DNA of 64,000 bases, from assembly GCA_021371795.1 (NCBI GenBank), contig JAJFVK010000013.1, forward strand, positions 124,001-188,000, written 5' to 3'. Below are positions 55,571-64,000 of this stretch, piece after piece; position 1 is the first letter of the stretch, and each line of letters opens with the position of its first letter. Under the pieces are notes generated by a model, which searched no databases, was not told the origin of the DNA, and was given only the letters and a program-made list of their open reading frames with translations. The position numbers and the translations under genes were made by a program. The DNA is from Planctomycetaceae bacterium. GTDB taxonomy: Bacteria; Planctomycetota; Phycisphaerae; Sedimentisphaerales; UBA12454.

Positions 55571-55948
55571 TTATAAATTCATTTTGGTATGTATTATATT
55601 TAGAAGTGATTTGGCATTGACCGGTTTTTGAAGTACGCCGCTTAATCCCAATTCTGAATAGTCTGTGTTCTGACTCAAACTGTCGCCGACACTTGAAAGC
55701 ATATAAATCGGCGCCTTGTTGTTCAGCAGTCTGATTTCCTTTACAAAATTCAATCCCGCGTCAACTTCCTCCATCATTAAATCGACAAGAATAAAATCAG
55801 GTTTTGATTCCTTATATTTTTTCAGACCATCCTCCGCAGAATATGCCTGAACCATTTCCATCCCACTTGCCTCAAGAATAATTCTCAAACCATTAAGCAC
55901 ATCAGGGTCGTCATCAATCGCAAGAATCACAAATTTCTTGTCTGCCAT
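55571..55948 (-). CDS. Single-domain response regulator of the hyd operon
   Basis: 125 residues, receiver only. Phospho-acceptor Asp in FILVDLMMEEVDAG, Lys-Pro in VLQKPVNAKSL. The unusual DLMMEE.DAG sequence is shared with the regulator at 62215-62601, showing that the two are paralogues at opposite ends of one operon. It has Ser in place of the usual Thr after the fourth strand (MLSSVGDS). Twelve bases after hydF. Confidence 0.92.
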   Translation of the reverse strand: MADKKFVILAIDDDPDVLNGLRIILEASGMEMVQAYSAEDGLKKYKESKPDFILVDLMMEEVDAGLNFVKEIRLLNNKAPIYMLSSVGDSLSQNTDYSELGLSGVLQKPVNAKSLLNIIHTKMNL

Positions 55949-55960
55949 CTGCTTTCCCTT

Positions 55961-57184
55961 TCATTTCCTGAAATCTTCCAGCACTTCTGAAAAAGGCCTC
56001 AGCGCCCTTTCAAATATACCAAGAATATACGCTATTGCAACTCCATAATTTGTAATCGGCACATCTTTTTTTCGGCACTGCTCTATCCGTGAAAGAATCT
56101 GCCTGCGGTTGGTCATACAGCCTCCGCATTGCAATACAAGCTTATATTCCACAAGGTTTTGCGGAAAATCATTACCCTGATAAACATCAATTTTAAGCTC
56201 TCCCCCGACATATTGTGTCAGCCAGCGGGGAATTTTTACTCTGCCGATATCCTCGGCAATTGGATGATGCGAGCACGATTCAGCTATCAAAACCTTATCG
56301 CCGGGCTTTAAATTATCTATTGCGTGAGCGCCTTTTACAAATGCGTTCAGGTCGCCTTTGTATCTTGCGAAAAGTATTGAAAACGAAGTCATCAGAATAT
56401 TGTCAGGCGTATCGCCCGCGACCTTCAAAAATGCCTGCGAATCGGTAACAACAATTTTCGGCGGATTATTTTCAAACCTCTTGAGAGCATCGCTCAATTC
56501 ACGTTCCTTGACAACCACACAGTAAGCGTCATTATCAAGAATGTCGCGAATGCACTGAACCTGCGGCAAAATCAATCTGCCCTTCGGAGCCTCTTTATCG
56601 ATTGGAACAACAAGTACCGCAAGTTCGCCCGGCTTCAAAAGGTCGCCCATAATTGTCGGCGTATTTATAAAATCTTCAGGAGCGGCATCTATCAACGCCT
56701 GCCTGAATTCCAAAATTCCTTTATTTTGATTAGCACAGGTCTGAACACAAACAACGTTCGTCAATTTTAGTTTTTCAATTACATCCTGTCGGACAGGTGC
56801 GATATCATATTTATTAAAAACAGCAATAACAGGCGTTTTGCGCTCTTTCAGTTCATCGTAAATGCCCTGCTCAAAACTGCCCCACTGGCCGTTATCGCTT
56901 ACAATTACGCACAGTTCGGTTCTGTCGAAAACCTGTTTCGTTTTATCGATACGCATCTGCCCCAGAGCGCCGACATCATCAACACCTGCGGTATCGATAA
57001 ACAGTACCGGCCCAATAGGCAAAAGTTCCATCGGTTTTTCGACAGGGTCGGTAGTCGTGCCTGCGACATCTGAAACAATTGAAACCTGCTGACGTGTAAT
57101 AGCATTTAATAATGAGGATTTACCGACGTTCCGTCGTCCAAAAATTCCTATATGCAAACGTAATGATTTTGGAGTCGTTGTCAT
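55961..57184 (-). CDS. hydF: [FeFe]-hydrogenase maturation GTPase HydF
   Basis: 407 residues. GTPase domain with P-loop GRRNVGKSS (16-24) and DTAG; C-terminal Fe-S domain with C304, H306, C353 and C356 (CxH-46-CxxC), the HydF pattern. It is the scaffold that carries and transfers the 2Fe subcluster to apo-hydrogenase. ATGA overlap with aspA. Together with HydE and HydG it shows that the organism makes an active [FeFe]-hydrogenase, whose catalytic gene is not in the window. Confidence 0.96.
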   Translation of the reverse strand: MTTTPKSLRLHIGIFGRRNVGKSSLLNAITRQQVSIVSDVAGTTTDPVEKPMELLPIGPVLFIDTAGVDDVGALGQMRIDKTKQVFDRTELCVIVSDNGQWGSFEQGIYDELKERKTPVIAVFNKYDIAPVRQDVIEKLKLTNVVCVQTCANQNKGILEFRQALIDAAPEDFINTPTIMGDLLKPGELAVLVVPIDKEAPKGRLILPQVQCIRDILDNDAYCVVVKERELSDALKRFENNPPKIVVTDSQAFLKVAGDTPDNILMTSFSILFARYKGDLNAFVKGAHAIDNLKPGDKVLIAESCSHHPIAEDIGRVKIPRWLTQYVGGELKIDVYQGNDFPQNLVEYKLVLQCGGCMTNRRQILSRIEQCRKKDVPITNYGVAIAYILGIFERALRPFSEVLEDFRK

Positions 57185-58581
57185 TTATTATCCGGGCTTC
57201 CGAGCATTGCAACTTTCTGCGGTGTAATCAAAGCGTCAAATTCCGCTTCGCTCATGATATTTCGTTCAAGAACAATTTTACGAACCGTCTTATTTTCATT
57301 TTTTGCCGCAGCGGCTATTTCCTGCGAAGTTTTATATCCGATTTTTTCTACCAGTGCTGTAACTATCGCTGTCGATGTTTCGATGTTTTGTTTACAGCGT
57401 TTTTCATTAGCCTCAATTCCGCTTACACAAAACTTCGCGAAAATATCGCACGCATTGGTCAAAAGCTGAATATTCGTCAGTATCGTATCGGCAATCAGCG
57501 GCATAAACTGATTCAGCTCAAGATTGCCCGCCGAACAGGCCTGCGTAAGCGCGACATCATTGGCCATTACCATAATCGCCGCCTGCGAAACCGCTTCTGG
57601 TATCACAGGATTAACTTTACCGGGCATAATCGAAGAACCTGCCTGTCGTGCCGGCAGAATAATTTCGCCGATGCCGCCGTCCGGCCCGCTGGAAAGAATC
57701 CGCAAATCGTTCGAAATTTTCAACAGATTGCTCGCCAGTGCTTTTAAAATTCCGCTTACCTCAACAAAAACATCCGTGTTTTGCGTAGCGTCAATTAAAT
57801 TTTCCGCCCTGCACACCGGAAGTTTTGCAATATCTTTAAGATGTTCAGCCGCCCTGAAAATAAATTTCCGCGGTGCACCCAATCCTGTTCCAATGGCCGT
57901 GCCGCCGAGGTTTACGACTTTAAGCCTTTCGCCGCATTTATAAATCCGCCACCGGTCGCGCCCAATCGCATCGGCATACGCGCTCATTTCTCTGCCGAGC
58001 GTTGTCAGCACGGCATCCTGTAATTGCGTTCTGCCGAGTTTGACAATGTGCGCGAATTGCTTTTCCTTCTGCTGAAAAGTTTCGAGCAAAATGACAACCT
58101 TTTGTTCAAGTTCCGCAAGCTGCCATAATGCCGCAACTTTTAACGCTGTCGGATAAGTATCGTTTGTTGACTGATGAAGATTAATATCGTCGATTGGCGA
58201 AATAATATCATATTCGCCGGCCTTTTTGCCGAGAATAATCAATGCGCGATTGGCCAGCACTTCGTTAACGTTCATATTTGTGCTTGTGCCCGCCCCGCCC
58301 TGCAGAGCATCGACTTTTATATACTCATCGAGTTTGCCGGCAAGCATTTCATTGCACGCCTGCTCCATTGCGGAATATTTCGCATCATCGAGTTTTTTCA
58401 GTTCATAATTTGTTTTAGCGCACGCAAGCTTGACCGCACCAAACGCAGAAATAAGTTTTTTGTGTACAGGCCGAATCGCAAGAGGAAAATTTTCCATCGC
58501 ACGTGCCGTATGAATACCATAAAGGCAATCAGCAGGTATTTCCATTTCGCCCAACAAATCTTTTTCTTTTCGTAACACCAT
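57181..58581 (-). CDS. aspA: Aspartate ammonia-lyase
   Basis: 466 residues of the fumarase/aspartase superfamily. GGAGTSTNMNVNEVLANRA and the signature GSSIMPGKVNPVIPE are present; HQSTNDTYPT is the substrate loop. It converts aspartate to fumarate and ammonia. Placed between hydG and hydF with a 10-base gap and an ATGA overlap, an arrangement known from other hyd clusters. Its role there is not settled from sequence. Confidence 0.93.
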   Translation of the reverse strand: MVLRKEKDLLGEMEIPADCLYGIHTARAMENFPLAIRPVHKKLISAFGAVKLACAKTNYELKKLDDAKYSAMEQACNEMLAGKLDEYIKVDALQGGAGTSTNMNVNEVLANRALIILGKKAGEYDIISPIDDINLHQSTNDTYPTALKVAALWQLAELEQKVVILLETFQQKEKQFAHIVKLGRTQLQDAVLTTLGREMSAYADAIGRDRWRIYKCGERLKVVNLGGTAIGTGLGAPRKFIFRAAEHLKDIAKLPVCRAENLIDATQNTDVFVEVSGILKALASNLLKISNDLRILSSGPDGGIGEIILPARQAGSSIMPGKVNPVIPEAVSQAAIMVMANDVALTQACSAGNLELNQFMPLIADTILTNIQLLTNACDIFAKFCVSGIEANEKRCKQNIETSTAIVTALVEKIGYKTSQEIAAAAKNENKTVRKIVLERNIMSEAEFDALITPQKVAMLGSPDNK

Positions 58582-58591
58582 ATTCTGTATT

Positions 58592-60007
58592 CTAAAAGTA
58601 CAAGTCTCTTTGCTCTGAATTTTTAATTATCTCAAGCCGTTTTTTAATTTCTTCTTTAATTCTCTCGTCTTGGACCTTTGAAAGTTCCGCCTCAATAAGT
58701 TTCAGGCCGGCTTCTCTTGTCTCTTTGGATGCGTAATCGACAAGGTATTCCATCAGGGTAGATAACGCATTCGGCTGACAGAATCGTTTTATAAAGCCGG
58801 GAATAGCGAATTCCATAAAATGTTCGCCTGTGCGTCCAAGCCTGTAACAGGCCGTGCAAAAACTCGGCACAAACCCGTCGTCGATAAGTTCTTTCATTAC
58901 GCTGTCAAGACTGCGAATATCGCCGAGCACAAACTGCTCACGTTCTTTCACCTGTTCGCTGCCGCAATCGGTATAGCCGCCGATTTCAATTCTGCTGCCT
59001 GCGTCGATTTGCGAAACGCCAAACCCCATCATTTCTCTTCGCAGAGCGGGATTTTCACGTGCGGTTAAAATCAAACCGGTATAGGGAACTGCAAGTCTTA
59101 AAATCGCGACAAGTTTTTTAAAATCTTCGTCTTTTACAATCCATTTTTTATCAACATTAACACCTGCCGCCGGCTGAATTCTCGGAAAGCTGATTGTATG
59201 CGGCCCGACGCCGTAACTTTTCTGCAAAAACAGCGCGTGGCTTACAAGCCCCAAAGCCTCAAACCGCCAGTCATATAATCCAAACAGCGCACCAACACCG
59301 ACATCGTCGCAGCCGCCTTCAAACGCCCTGCTCAAACCGTCCAGTCGATACAGGTAATCGCCCTTTTCCGTACCTGCCGGATGATATTTCGCGTAAGTCG
59401 GATGATGATACGTTTCCATAAAAATCTGGTACGTACCAATCCCGGCAGCCTTCATCTTTTTATATCCCTCGATATCCAAAGGAGCAGCGTTGATATTAAC
59501 TCTGCGGATTTCTCCTTTGCCCACCTTTGTGCTGTAAACTTTCCTAACACACTCGGCCATAAAATCCGCGTCATAATCCTGATGTTCGCCGAAAACAAGA
59601 ATCAATCTTTTATGCCCGACGTTTTCCAGTGCTTCGACCTGTTTGACTATTTCTTCACTGTTCAACGTTCGTCGGATTTGCTCTTTATTGGAAGACCGAA
59701 AAGCACAATAACCACAGTTATTGATGCATTTATTACCTATGTAAAACGGAGCAAACAGAACAATTCTGTTGCCATAAACTTCACGTTTGAGTTTTCGTGC
59801 CGCTTCAAAGATTTCCTGCGTCATTTCACTATCTGCAGCCAGAAGCACCGCTGTATCTTCGACCGACAGTGCCTGCTTATTAAGACTTTTGGCGATTATA
59901 TCTCTTACCGCCTGTTTATCAGATTTGGTTTGGTCAACCAGTTTCTGCAAATAATCGTCATCAATGAAATCTTTTACTGTTTTGCTGAACGTTTTTTCTT
60001 TTTTCAT
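58592..60007 (-). CDS. hydG: [FeFe]-hydrogenase maturase HydG (radical SAM)
   Basis: 471 residues. Radical-SAM Cys C94, C98, C101 in CINNCGYC and a C-terminal CTAC...C set (CX2CX22C) for the second cluster. It cleaves tyrosine to make the CO and CN ligands of the H-cluster. ThiH-like fold. ATGA overlap with hydE. Confidence 0.97.
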   Translation of the reverse strand: MKKEKTFSKTVKDFIDDDYLQKLVDQTKSDKQAVRDIIAKSLNKQALSVEDTAVLLAADSEMTQEIFEAARKLKREVYGNRIVLFAPFYIGNKCINNCGYCAFRSSNKEQIRRTLNSEEIVKQVEALENVGHKRLILVFGEHQDYDADFMAECVRKVYSTKVGKGEIRRVNINAAPLDIEGYKKMKAAGIGTYQIFMETYHHPTYAKYHPAGTEKGDYLYRLDGLSRAFEGGCDDVGVGALFGLYDWRFEALGLVSHALFLQKSYGVGPHTISFPRIQPAAGVNVDKKWIVKDEDFKKLVAILRLAVPYTGLILTARENPALRREMMGFGVSQIDAGSRIEIGGYTDCGSEQVKEREQFVLGDIRSLDSVMKELIDDGFVPSFCTACYRLGRTGEHFMEFAIPGFIKRFCQPNALSTLMEYLVDYASKETREAGLKLIEAELSKVQDERIKEEIKKRLEIIKNSEQRDLYF

Positions 60008-61071
60008 AATTTGGCCTCGCTTTTGGTTCTTTCCGCAAATTTGAGCGAGACGCCCTTTCCGTTTCCTGCGGTTCTGTTAATCTTTTCGATTCGTTGCCTT
60101 ATAGTCATATCGAACTCGAAAAGCTGCCGGCAGGTTTTACCTTCATATAAATTATAATGCTGCCTGTATTTCATAGGTGTAATATTCGGCATAATAACAT
60201 TACATCCGCACGCAAGTGCTTTTTCATATCCGCTTTCAGGATTCATTGTTGCCAGCGCCGTCGTCGCGGGAATATTCGTCTTCGGACACAAAATTCTCGC
60301 AATCGCATATACCTTATACGTCATTTCTTCACTTGCCGGCACCTGATTTTTGTCATCGAGTAAAAATTTATCAATGTCTGCGACAAGTTTAGTATCGTTA
60401 TGCTTTATATAAGGCCCGACGCCGATCATATCGAGGTCAAGCTCCTGAAATTTCAACAAATCATTTGCCAGTGTCTCATAACTTTGTCCCGGCAGACCAA
60501 TCATCACACCGCTTCCCGCTTCGTATCCGATATTTTTCAGTAATTTTAACGCTTCGAATCTTTCAGCCGCACCTTCTTTGCTGTCGGGGTGTAATTTTCG
60601 GTATAATTCATCGTCGCTGGTTTCGAATCGAAGTAAAAACCTGTCCGCGCCGGCATCTTTCCACATTTTATAAGTTTCAGCGTCCCACTGACCGACGCTC
60701 AATGTTACCGCAAGTCCTGTTGTATTTTTTATTTCACGAATCGTCTCGGCCAAAAGACCTGTGTCTAATTTTCTGTTTTCACCGCTCTGTAAAACAACCG
60801 TGCCATATCCCAGTTCTTTGGCCGTTTGTGCGCATTCGACAATCTCTTCTTTGCTCATTTGGTAGCGTTCGATTTTGCTGTTGGATGCGTTGATGCCGCA
60901 GTATGAGCATCTTCTGCTGCAAACATTGGAAAATTCGATTAAGCCGCGAAGGTGAATTTCATCGCCGACATTTTCCCTGCGAACTCTGTCGGCCTCGATA
61001 AAAAGTTTATCGAGTTCAGTTGGTTCCTTCTGCTTTAGCCGGGATATTATTTGCCTGTGTTCCACTTTCAT
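60004..61071 (-). CDS. hydE: [FeFe]-hydrogenase maturase HydE (radical SAM)
   Basis: 355 residues from the ATG at 61071; an earlier in-frame start (61161) would overlap the upstream kinase gene further and adds an unrelated basic peptide. Radical-SAM Cys C51, C55, C58 in CSRRCSYC, then GEGDEIHLRG-like and SVGQWD blocks usual in HydE. It takes part in assembling the dithiolate-bridged 2Fe precursor. It overlaps the 3' end of the kinase gene by 56 bases; no strong ribosome-binding site. Confidence 0.95.
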   Translation of the reverse strand: MKVEHRQIISRLKQKEPTELDKLFIEADRVRRENVGDEIHLRGLIEFSNVCSRRCSYCGINASNSKIERYQMSKEEIVECAQTAKELGYGTVVLQSGENRKLDTGLLAETIREIKNTTGLAVTLSVGQWDAETYKMWKDAGADRFLLRFETSDDELYRKLHPDSKEGAAERFEALKLLKNIGYEAGSGVMIGLPGQSYETLANDLLKFQELDLDMIGVGPYIKHNDTKLVADIDKFLLDDKNQVPASEEMTYKVYAIARILCPKTNIPATTALATMNPESGYEKALACGCNVIMPNITPMKYRQHYNLYEGKTCRQLFEFDMTIRQRIEKINRTAGNGKGVSLKFAERTKSEAKL

Positions 61072-62212
61072 CTTTTGGATTTTGTTGTAAATTTTTCGCA
61101 AGTTCCGCAGTAAAAACGCTGCCTTTGGAAAATTCGCTCTGCACGCTGATTTTCCCGTCATACATCTGCACTAATTTATTTACAGTCGAAAGTCCAAGTC
61201 CGCTTCCAATGATATTTCTTGTCTGTTCGTTTTTGATTCTTACAAAATCTTTGAATAATTTCTTTGTCTCTTCTTCTTTCATACCGATGCCGGTATCGCT
61301 GACTTTTATAATCACGAAATTTTCATTTTCACTTATATTGACATCTACTTTGCCGTTCTCTTTATTGTACTTGACGGCATTGGACACGAGATTGTTGAGA
61401 ATTATGTCTATTTCGAGAACATCGCCGTTCATCGTAATATTGTCCGGCCCCTCGAAATTGATGGTTATATTATGTTCTTTCGCCGCTTGAGCCGACGTTT
61501 CAATCGCTTTTTTGGTATGCTCGCAGATATTTACCGTTGTAAATTCTCTTTTTCGCTGTTCGGATTCGATTCTGGTCAAATCGAGCAAATCGAATATCAG
61601 TTTTTTCATACCTTCGAGTCTTATCAGGCTTCGTTCTATCATAGACTCGTAAACTTCAAGGTCGTTGCCCAGAATTTTCTCGTTAACAATATTCAAATAC
61701 CCCTGAATCGCCGCCAGCGGAGATTTTAATTCGTGCGCAAGAATCGAAATAAATTCAAAACGCACTTTTTTCTTTTCTTCCGCAAGTGCCATCGCCTGCC
61801 GTTTGTATAAAATTCTCACCGAAGCCTTGCGAATAAGATTTTTAAGCTCCGCAGGTGAAAACGGTTTGGCCAGAAAATCGTAAGCACCGTTTCGTGTCGC
61901 CTCTACTGCCGTCTCAAGCGATGCGTAAGCTGTCATCATAATGACAAGGATATCTGTTTTATTTTCAGCCAGCTTTACAAGAAGTTCAAGTCCGCTCATC
62001 CCCGGCAAATTAAGGTCGAGTATCGCCATATCCGGCTTCTGCGATTCGATTATTTCAAGTCCACGCTCTGCGCTTTCTGCGTCAATGACTGTAAAAGCAA
62101 CTTCCGTTTTCATCTCCGGCAGATTAACGACGTAATCGTTTAAAACTCTCGCTACACCGGAACGCATTCCGGGTTCGTCATCAACTACAAGGACTTTGAA
62201 TAATTCAGCCAC
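61016..62212 (-). CDS. REC-HisKA histidine kinase
   Basis: 398 residues, GTG start 2 bases after the preceding regulator gene. Receiver (phospho-acceptor in MAILDLNLPG, KPFSP) is followed directly by HisKA (ILAHELKSPLAAIQG) and an ATPase domain (DTGIGM, GSGLGLSTVNKLVQ). The tail is disordered. No membrane helix. A relay protein between the hydrogenase-like sensor and other regulators is likely; the DNA-binding output is not visible. Confidence 0.92.
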   Translation of the reverse strand: MAELFKVLVVDDEPGMRSGVARVLNDYVVNLPEMKTEVAFTVIDAESAERGLEIIESQKPDMAILDLNLPGMSGLELLVKLAENKTDILVIMMTAYASLETAVEATRNGAYDFLAKPFSPAELKNLIRKASVRILYKRQAMALAEEKKKVRFEFISILAHELKSPLAAIQGYLNIVNEKILGNDLEVYESMIERSLIRLEGMKKLIFDLLDLTRIESEQRKREFTTVNICEHTKKAIETSAQAAKEHNITINFEGPDNITMNGDVLEIDIILNNLVSNAVKYNKENGKVDVNISENENFVIIKVSDTGIGMKEEETKKLFKDFVRIKNEQTRNIIGSGLGLSTVNKLVQMYDGKISVQSEFSKGSVFTAELAKNLQQNPKDESGTQANNIPAKAEGTN

Positions 62213-62214
62213 AG

Positions 62215-62601
62215 CTAATTTCCTAAAAGCCTGTTAAGCTCCTTTTTAAGCTGCTCAAATCTTATGGGCTTTGCCAAGAAAGCATCCGCACGAATCCACG
62301 ACTTTTCTTCTTTCGTACCGGCGTCGAACTGGAAGCCCGTTTCGTTCGTAACAGCCGTTACCATTATAACCGGAAGATTATTATATTGTTTCTTTATGTG
62401 ATAGCAAAGCGCAAATCCTGCGTCTGTTTCTTCCATCATCAGGTCAACTATCGCCAAATCCGGCTTGTTTTTCTGGAGATATTCTTCCGCTTCGGCCCTG
62501 CTGAACGCCTTGTCGATTGAATAATCCGACTGTTTGAGCATAATTTCCAGTTGTTCGATAAAGTCTGTGTCATCATCAACGATTAAAATTTTCTTACTCA
62601 T
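62215..62601 (-). CDS. Single-domain response regulator, hydrogenase-cluster type
   Basis: 128 residues. DDDTDF acidic pocket, phospho-acceptor Asp in AIVDLMMEETDAG, Thr in VTAVTNETGFQFD and KPIRFEQL. The DLMMEE and ETGFQFD strings are shared with regulators I associate with sensory Fe-hydrogenase loci. Located between the sensor kinase (32-base gap) and the REC-HisKA kinase. Confidence 0.93.
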   Translation of the reverse strand: MSKKILIVDDDTDFIEQLEIMLKQSDYSIDKAFSRAEAEEYLQKNKPDLAIVDLMMEETDAGFALCYHIKKQYNNLPVIMVTAVTNETGFQFDAGTKEEKSWIRADAFLAKPIRFEQLKKELNRLLGN

Positions 62602-62633
62602 TTTTTTACTTCCAAATTTTAAATGTTAAATTA

Positions 62634-64000
62634 TTACTGGTATCCGATAATATGTTTTCTCGGGAACGATACTGTAAATGTTGAACCGGTTGGCCCTTTG
62701 CTCAAATCGACGTTCGACTCGACCTGTATATCGCCCCTGTGCATTTTGATAATTCCGTAAGCTACCGCAAGTCCAAGACCTGTTCCTTCGCCGATTTGCT
62801 TTGTTGTGAAAAACGGGTCGAAAATTTTCGATACATTTTCTTTTGCAATTCCGGTGCCGTTATCAACGACTTTAACATTCATTCTTTTATCGTCGCCGCC
62901 GATTACTATTTTTATCAAACCGCTTTTATCCACCGCGGCAATAGCGTTAGAGACAAGATTGCTGAACACCTGGCTCATCTGGTCGCCGTCAACTTCGGCA
63001 ATCGTATCTTTCGTTTGAGTTTCAACTTTTATTTCAACGCCTTTTCCGTTCGGAATGGCCTGTATCGCTTTGTCGACTATATCGCAGATATTCGTAGGCT
63101 GCAAAATCGCCTTGTTCTTTCTGGCGAAATTCAACAGACCGCCGACAATCTTCTTGCACCTGTCGGCCTGCTCGGCAATGAGCTTTAAATCATCCTTCAG
63201 TGCCGGGTCTTTTTCATACTTCTCAAGAAGCAGATTAGCGTACATCAGAACAACACCCAGCGGGTTATTAATCTCGTGCGCAACACCCGCCGCAAGCTGG
63301 CCCATACTCGCCAGTTTTTCAGATTGCATCAGCGCTTCCTGCGTACTTGCAAGCTGCGTATTGGACTGTGCCAAATCATCGACAGTCTTATGAAGCTGCT
63401 CAATGGAATAAGGCAGACACATTTCGCTCTCTGCCAAACCCTTCCAAATCGCAATCGCGTGCTGTCGGCACGTCGGATAACCACAGGCTCCGCAGTTAAG
63501 TTCATCAGCAGGAGTATTTTTGCCCATTCGTTTCAGAATCTGCTCGATTTCTTCTTCCTGCGTTATTTGTATTCGCTGGTCGTAAACCGCGAATTTACGT
63601 AAAAGGTCAAGGCCGTTAAATTGTTCAAGATATTTGTCCCATTTTTTCTGGTCAAACTTTTTCATTTTCCCCTGAACATATTTGCTGACAGACGCTTTTC
63701 TGCTGAACAATGGTTTGGTATTTGAAACGCCCGGCCCCATAATGCAGCCGTTGCAGGCCAGCGATTCGAGCAGTTGAACATTCAGTCCGGTTTCGTCGAA
63801 TTCACGGAAAACTTCAACAAAACTGTTGCCGCTTTCGACAGTTCCAACGTTTCCCTTAATAAGGTCTTCCCTTATGTCTGCGGTTTGAAACAATCCGCCG
63901 CTTATTGGGAATATCGCACCGATACCGGCAAACGGCTCATCAAAGCTGCTGTCCTGTGAATTTTCAGGCGTGATGTTCTGTTCTGCGAGCATTTCACGCA
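62634..64000 (-). CDS. [FeFe]-hydrogenase-like/Fe-S sensor histidine kinase (N-terminus outside window)
   Basis: At least 455 residues; the frame stays open to the right edge, so the true start lies beyond 64000. Numbering from the Met at 63992: a fragment of the hydrogenase large-subunit C-terminal domain (about 15-110) with [12 protein letters not shown] (C80, C83); a four-Cys Fe-S motif [10 protein letters not shown]...C (C167, C170, C175, C192); HisKA with H239 in [10 protein letters not shown]; and an ATPase domain ([17 protein letters not shown]). Probably a soluble kinase that senses H2 or redox through Fe-S clusters and controls the hyd genes. Confidence 0.88.
   Translation of the reverse strand, partial: REMLAEQNITPENSQDSSFDEPFAGIGAIFPISGGLFQTADIREDLIKGNVGTVESGNSFVEVFREFDETGLNVQLLESLACNGCIMGPGVSNTKPLFSRKASVSKYVQGKMKKFDQKKWDKYLEQFNGLDLLRKFAVYDQRIQITQEEEIEQILKRMGKNTPADELNCGACGYPTCRQHAIAIWKGLAESEMCLPYSIEQLHKTVDDLAQSNTQLASTQEALMQSEKLASMGQLAAGVAHEINNPLGVVLMYANLLLEKYEKDPALKDDLKLIAEQADRCKKIVGGLLNFARKNKAILQPTNICDIVDKAIQAIPNGKGVEIKVETQTKDTIAEVDGDQMSQVFSNLVSNAIAAVDKSGLIKIVIGGDDKRMNVKVVDNGTGIAKENVSKIFDPFFTTKQIGEGTGLGLAVAYGIIKMHRGDIQVESNVDLSKGPTGSTFTVSFPRKHIIGYQ

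Overview
The window looks like chromosomal DNA of an anaerobic, fermentative planctomycete of class Phycisphaerae, possibly near the Sedimentisphaerales. This is an inference without database support. It rests on a pseudopilin-like protein with the N-terminal methylation signature and a C-terminal VDGH tail, on a secreted protein ending in dockerin-like repeats with a W..C..PDWCEG signature, on phosphoketolase plus [FeFe]-hydrogenase maturation genes, and on many genes with weak or absent Shine-Dalgarno sequences. No rRNA, tRNA, CRISPR array, prophage or intact insertion sequence was seen.

Layout. 1-3.4 kb: end of a sugar permease and a secreted GH31 glycosidase. 3.5-10.4 kb: rex with a predicted self-operator, sirtuin, murJ, typA, an ABC ATPase and a DJ-1 protein. 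10.4-24.7 kb: a large phosphate block, made of phoB-phoR followed by a phosphatase, a sugar kinase and a Na+/solute symporter; then a pseudopilin, a 39-residue membrane peptide and a PstS-like/dockerin fusion; then pstS-pstC-pstA-pstB1-pstB2-phoU. Direct repeats with an 11-bp period, resembling Pho boxes, precede the pseudopilin and pstS. 24.7-35.3 kb: housekeeping and mixed genes (purine permease, FHA-GAF protein, rpmB, dapB, CPBP protease, murA, a pentapeptide-like repeat protein, an HD/OB nuclease, enolase, an esterase). 35.6-47.1 kb: glycogen/alpha-glucan genes (CBM48 protein, two different GH57 enzymes, a GT4-type synthase) around a four-gene phosphorelay operon headed by a PocR-domain kinase. 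47.1-49 kb: two long non-coding regions, one a MITE-like element and one containing a candidate structured RNA. 49-54 kb: cheW, an MCP and phosphoketolase. 54.1-64 kb: one long minus-strand operon running from an [FeFe]-hydrogenase-like sensor kinase through two regulators, hydE, hydG, aspA, hydF and another regulator to malQ.

How it fits together. Carbohydrate is taken up or stored as glycogen, degraded by GH57/MalQ, and fermented through enolase and phosphoketolase. Redox is sensed by Rex (NADH) and probably by the hydrogenase-like kinase, and hydrogenase maturation is encoded here. Phosphate scarcity is sensed by PhoR/PhoB/PhoU and answered by a high-affinity Pst importer plus an unusual exported set.

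The most notable observation is that the two PstB ATPases carry complementary defects. PstB1 lacks the Q-loop Gln and H-loop His but keeps LSGGQ. PstB2 keeps Q and H but has LSLEQ. Together they would form one consensus and one degenerate ATP site.
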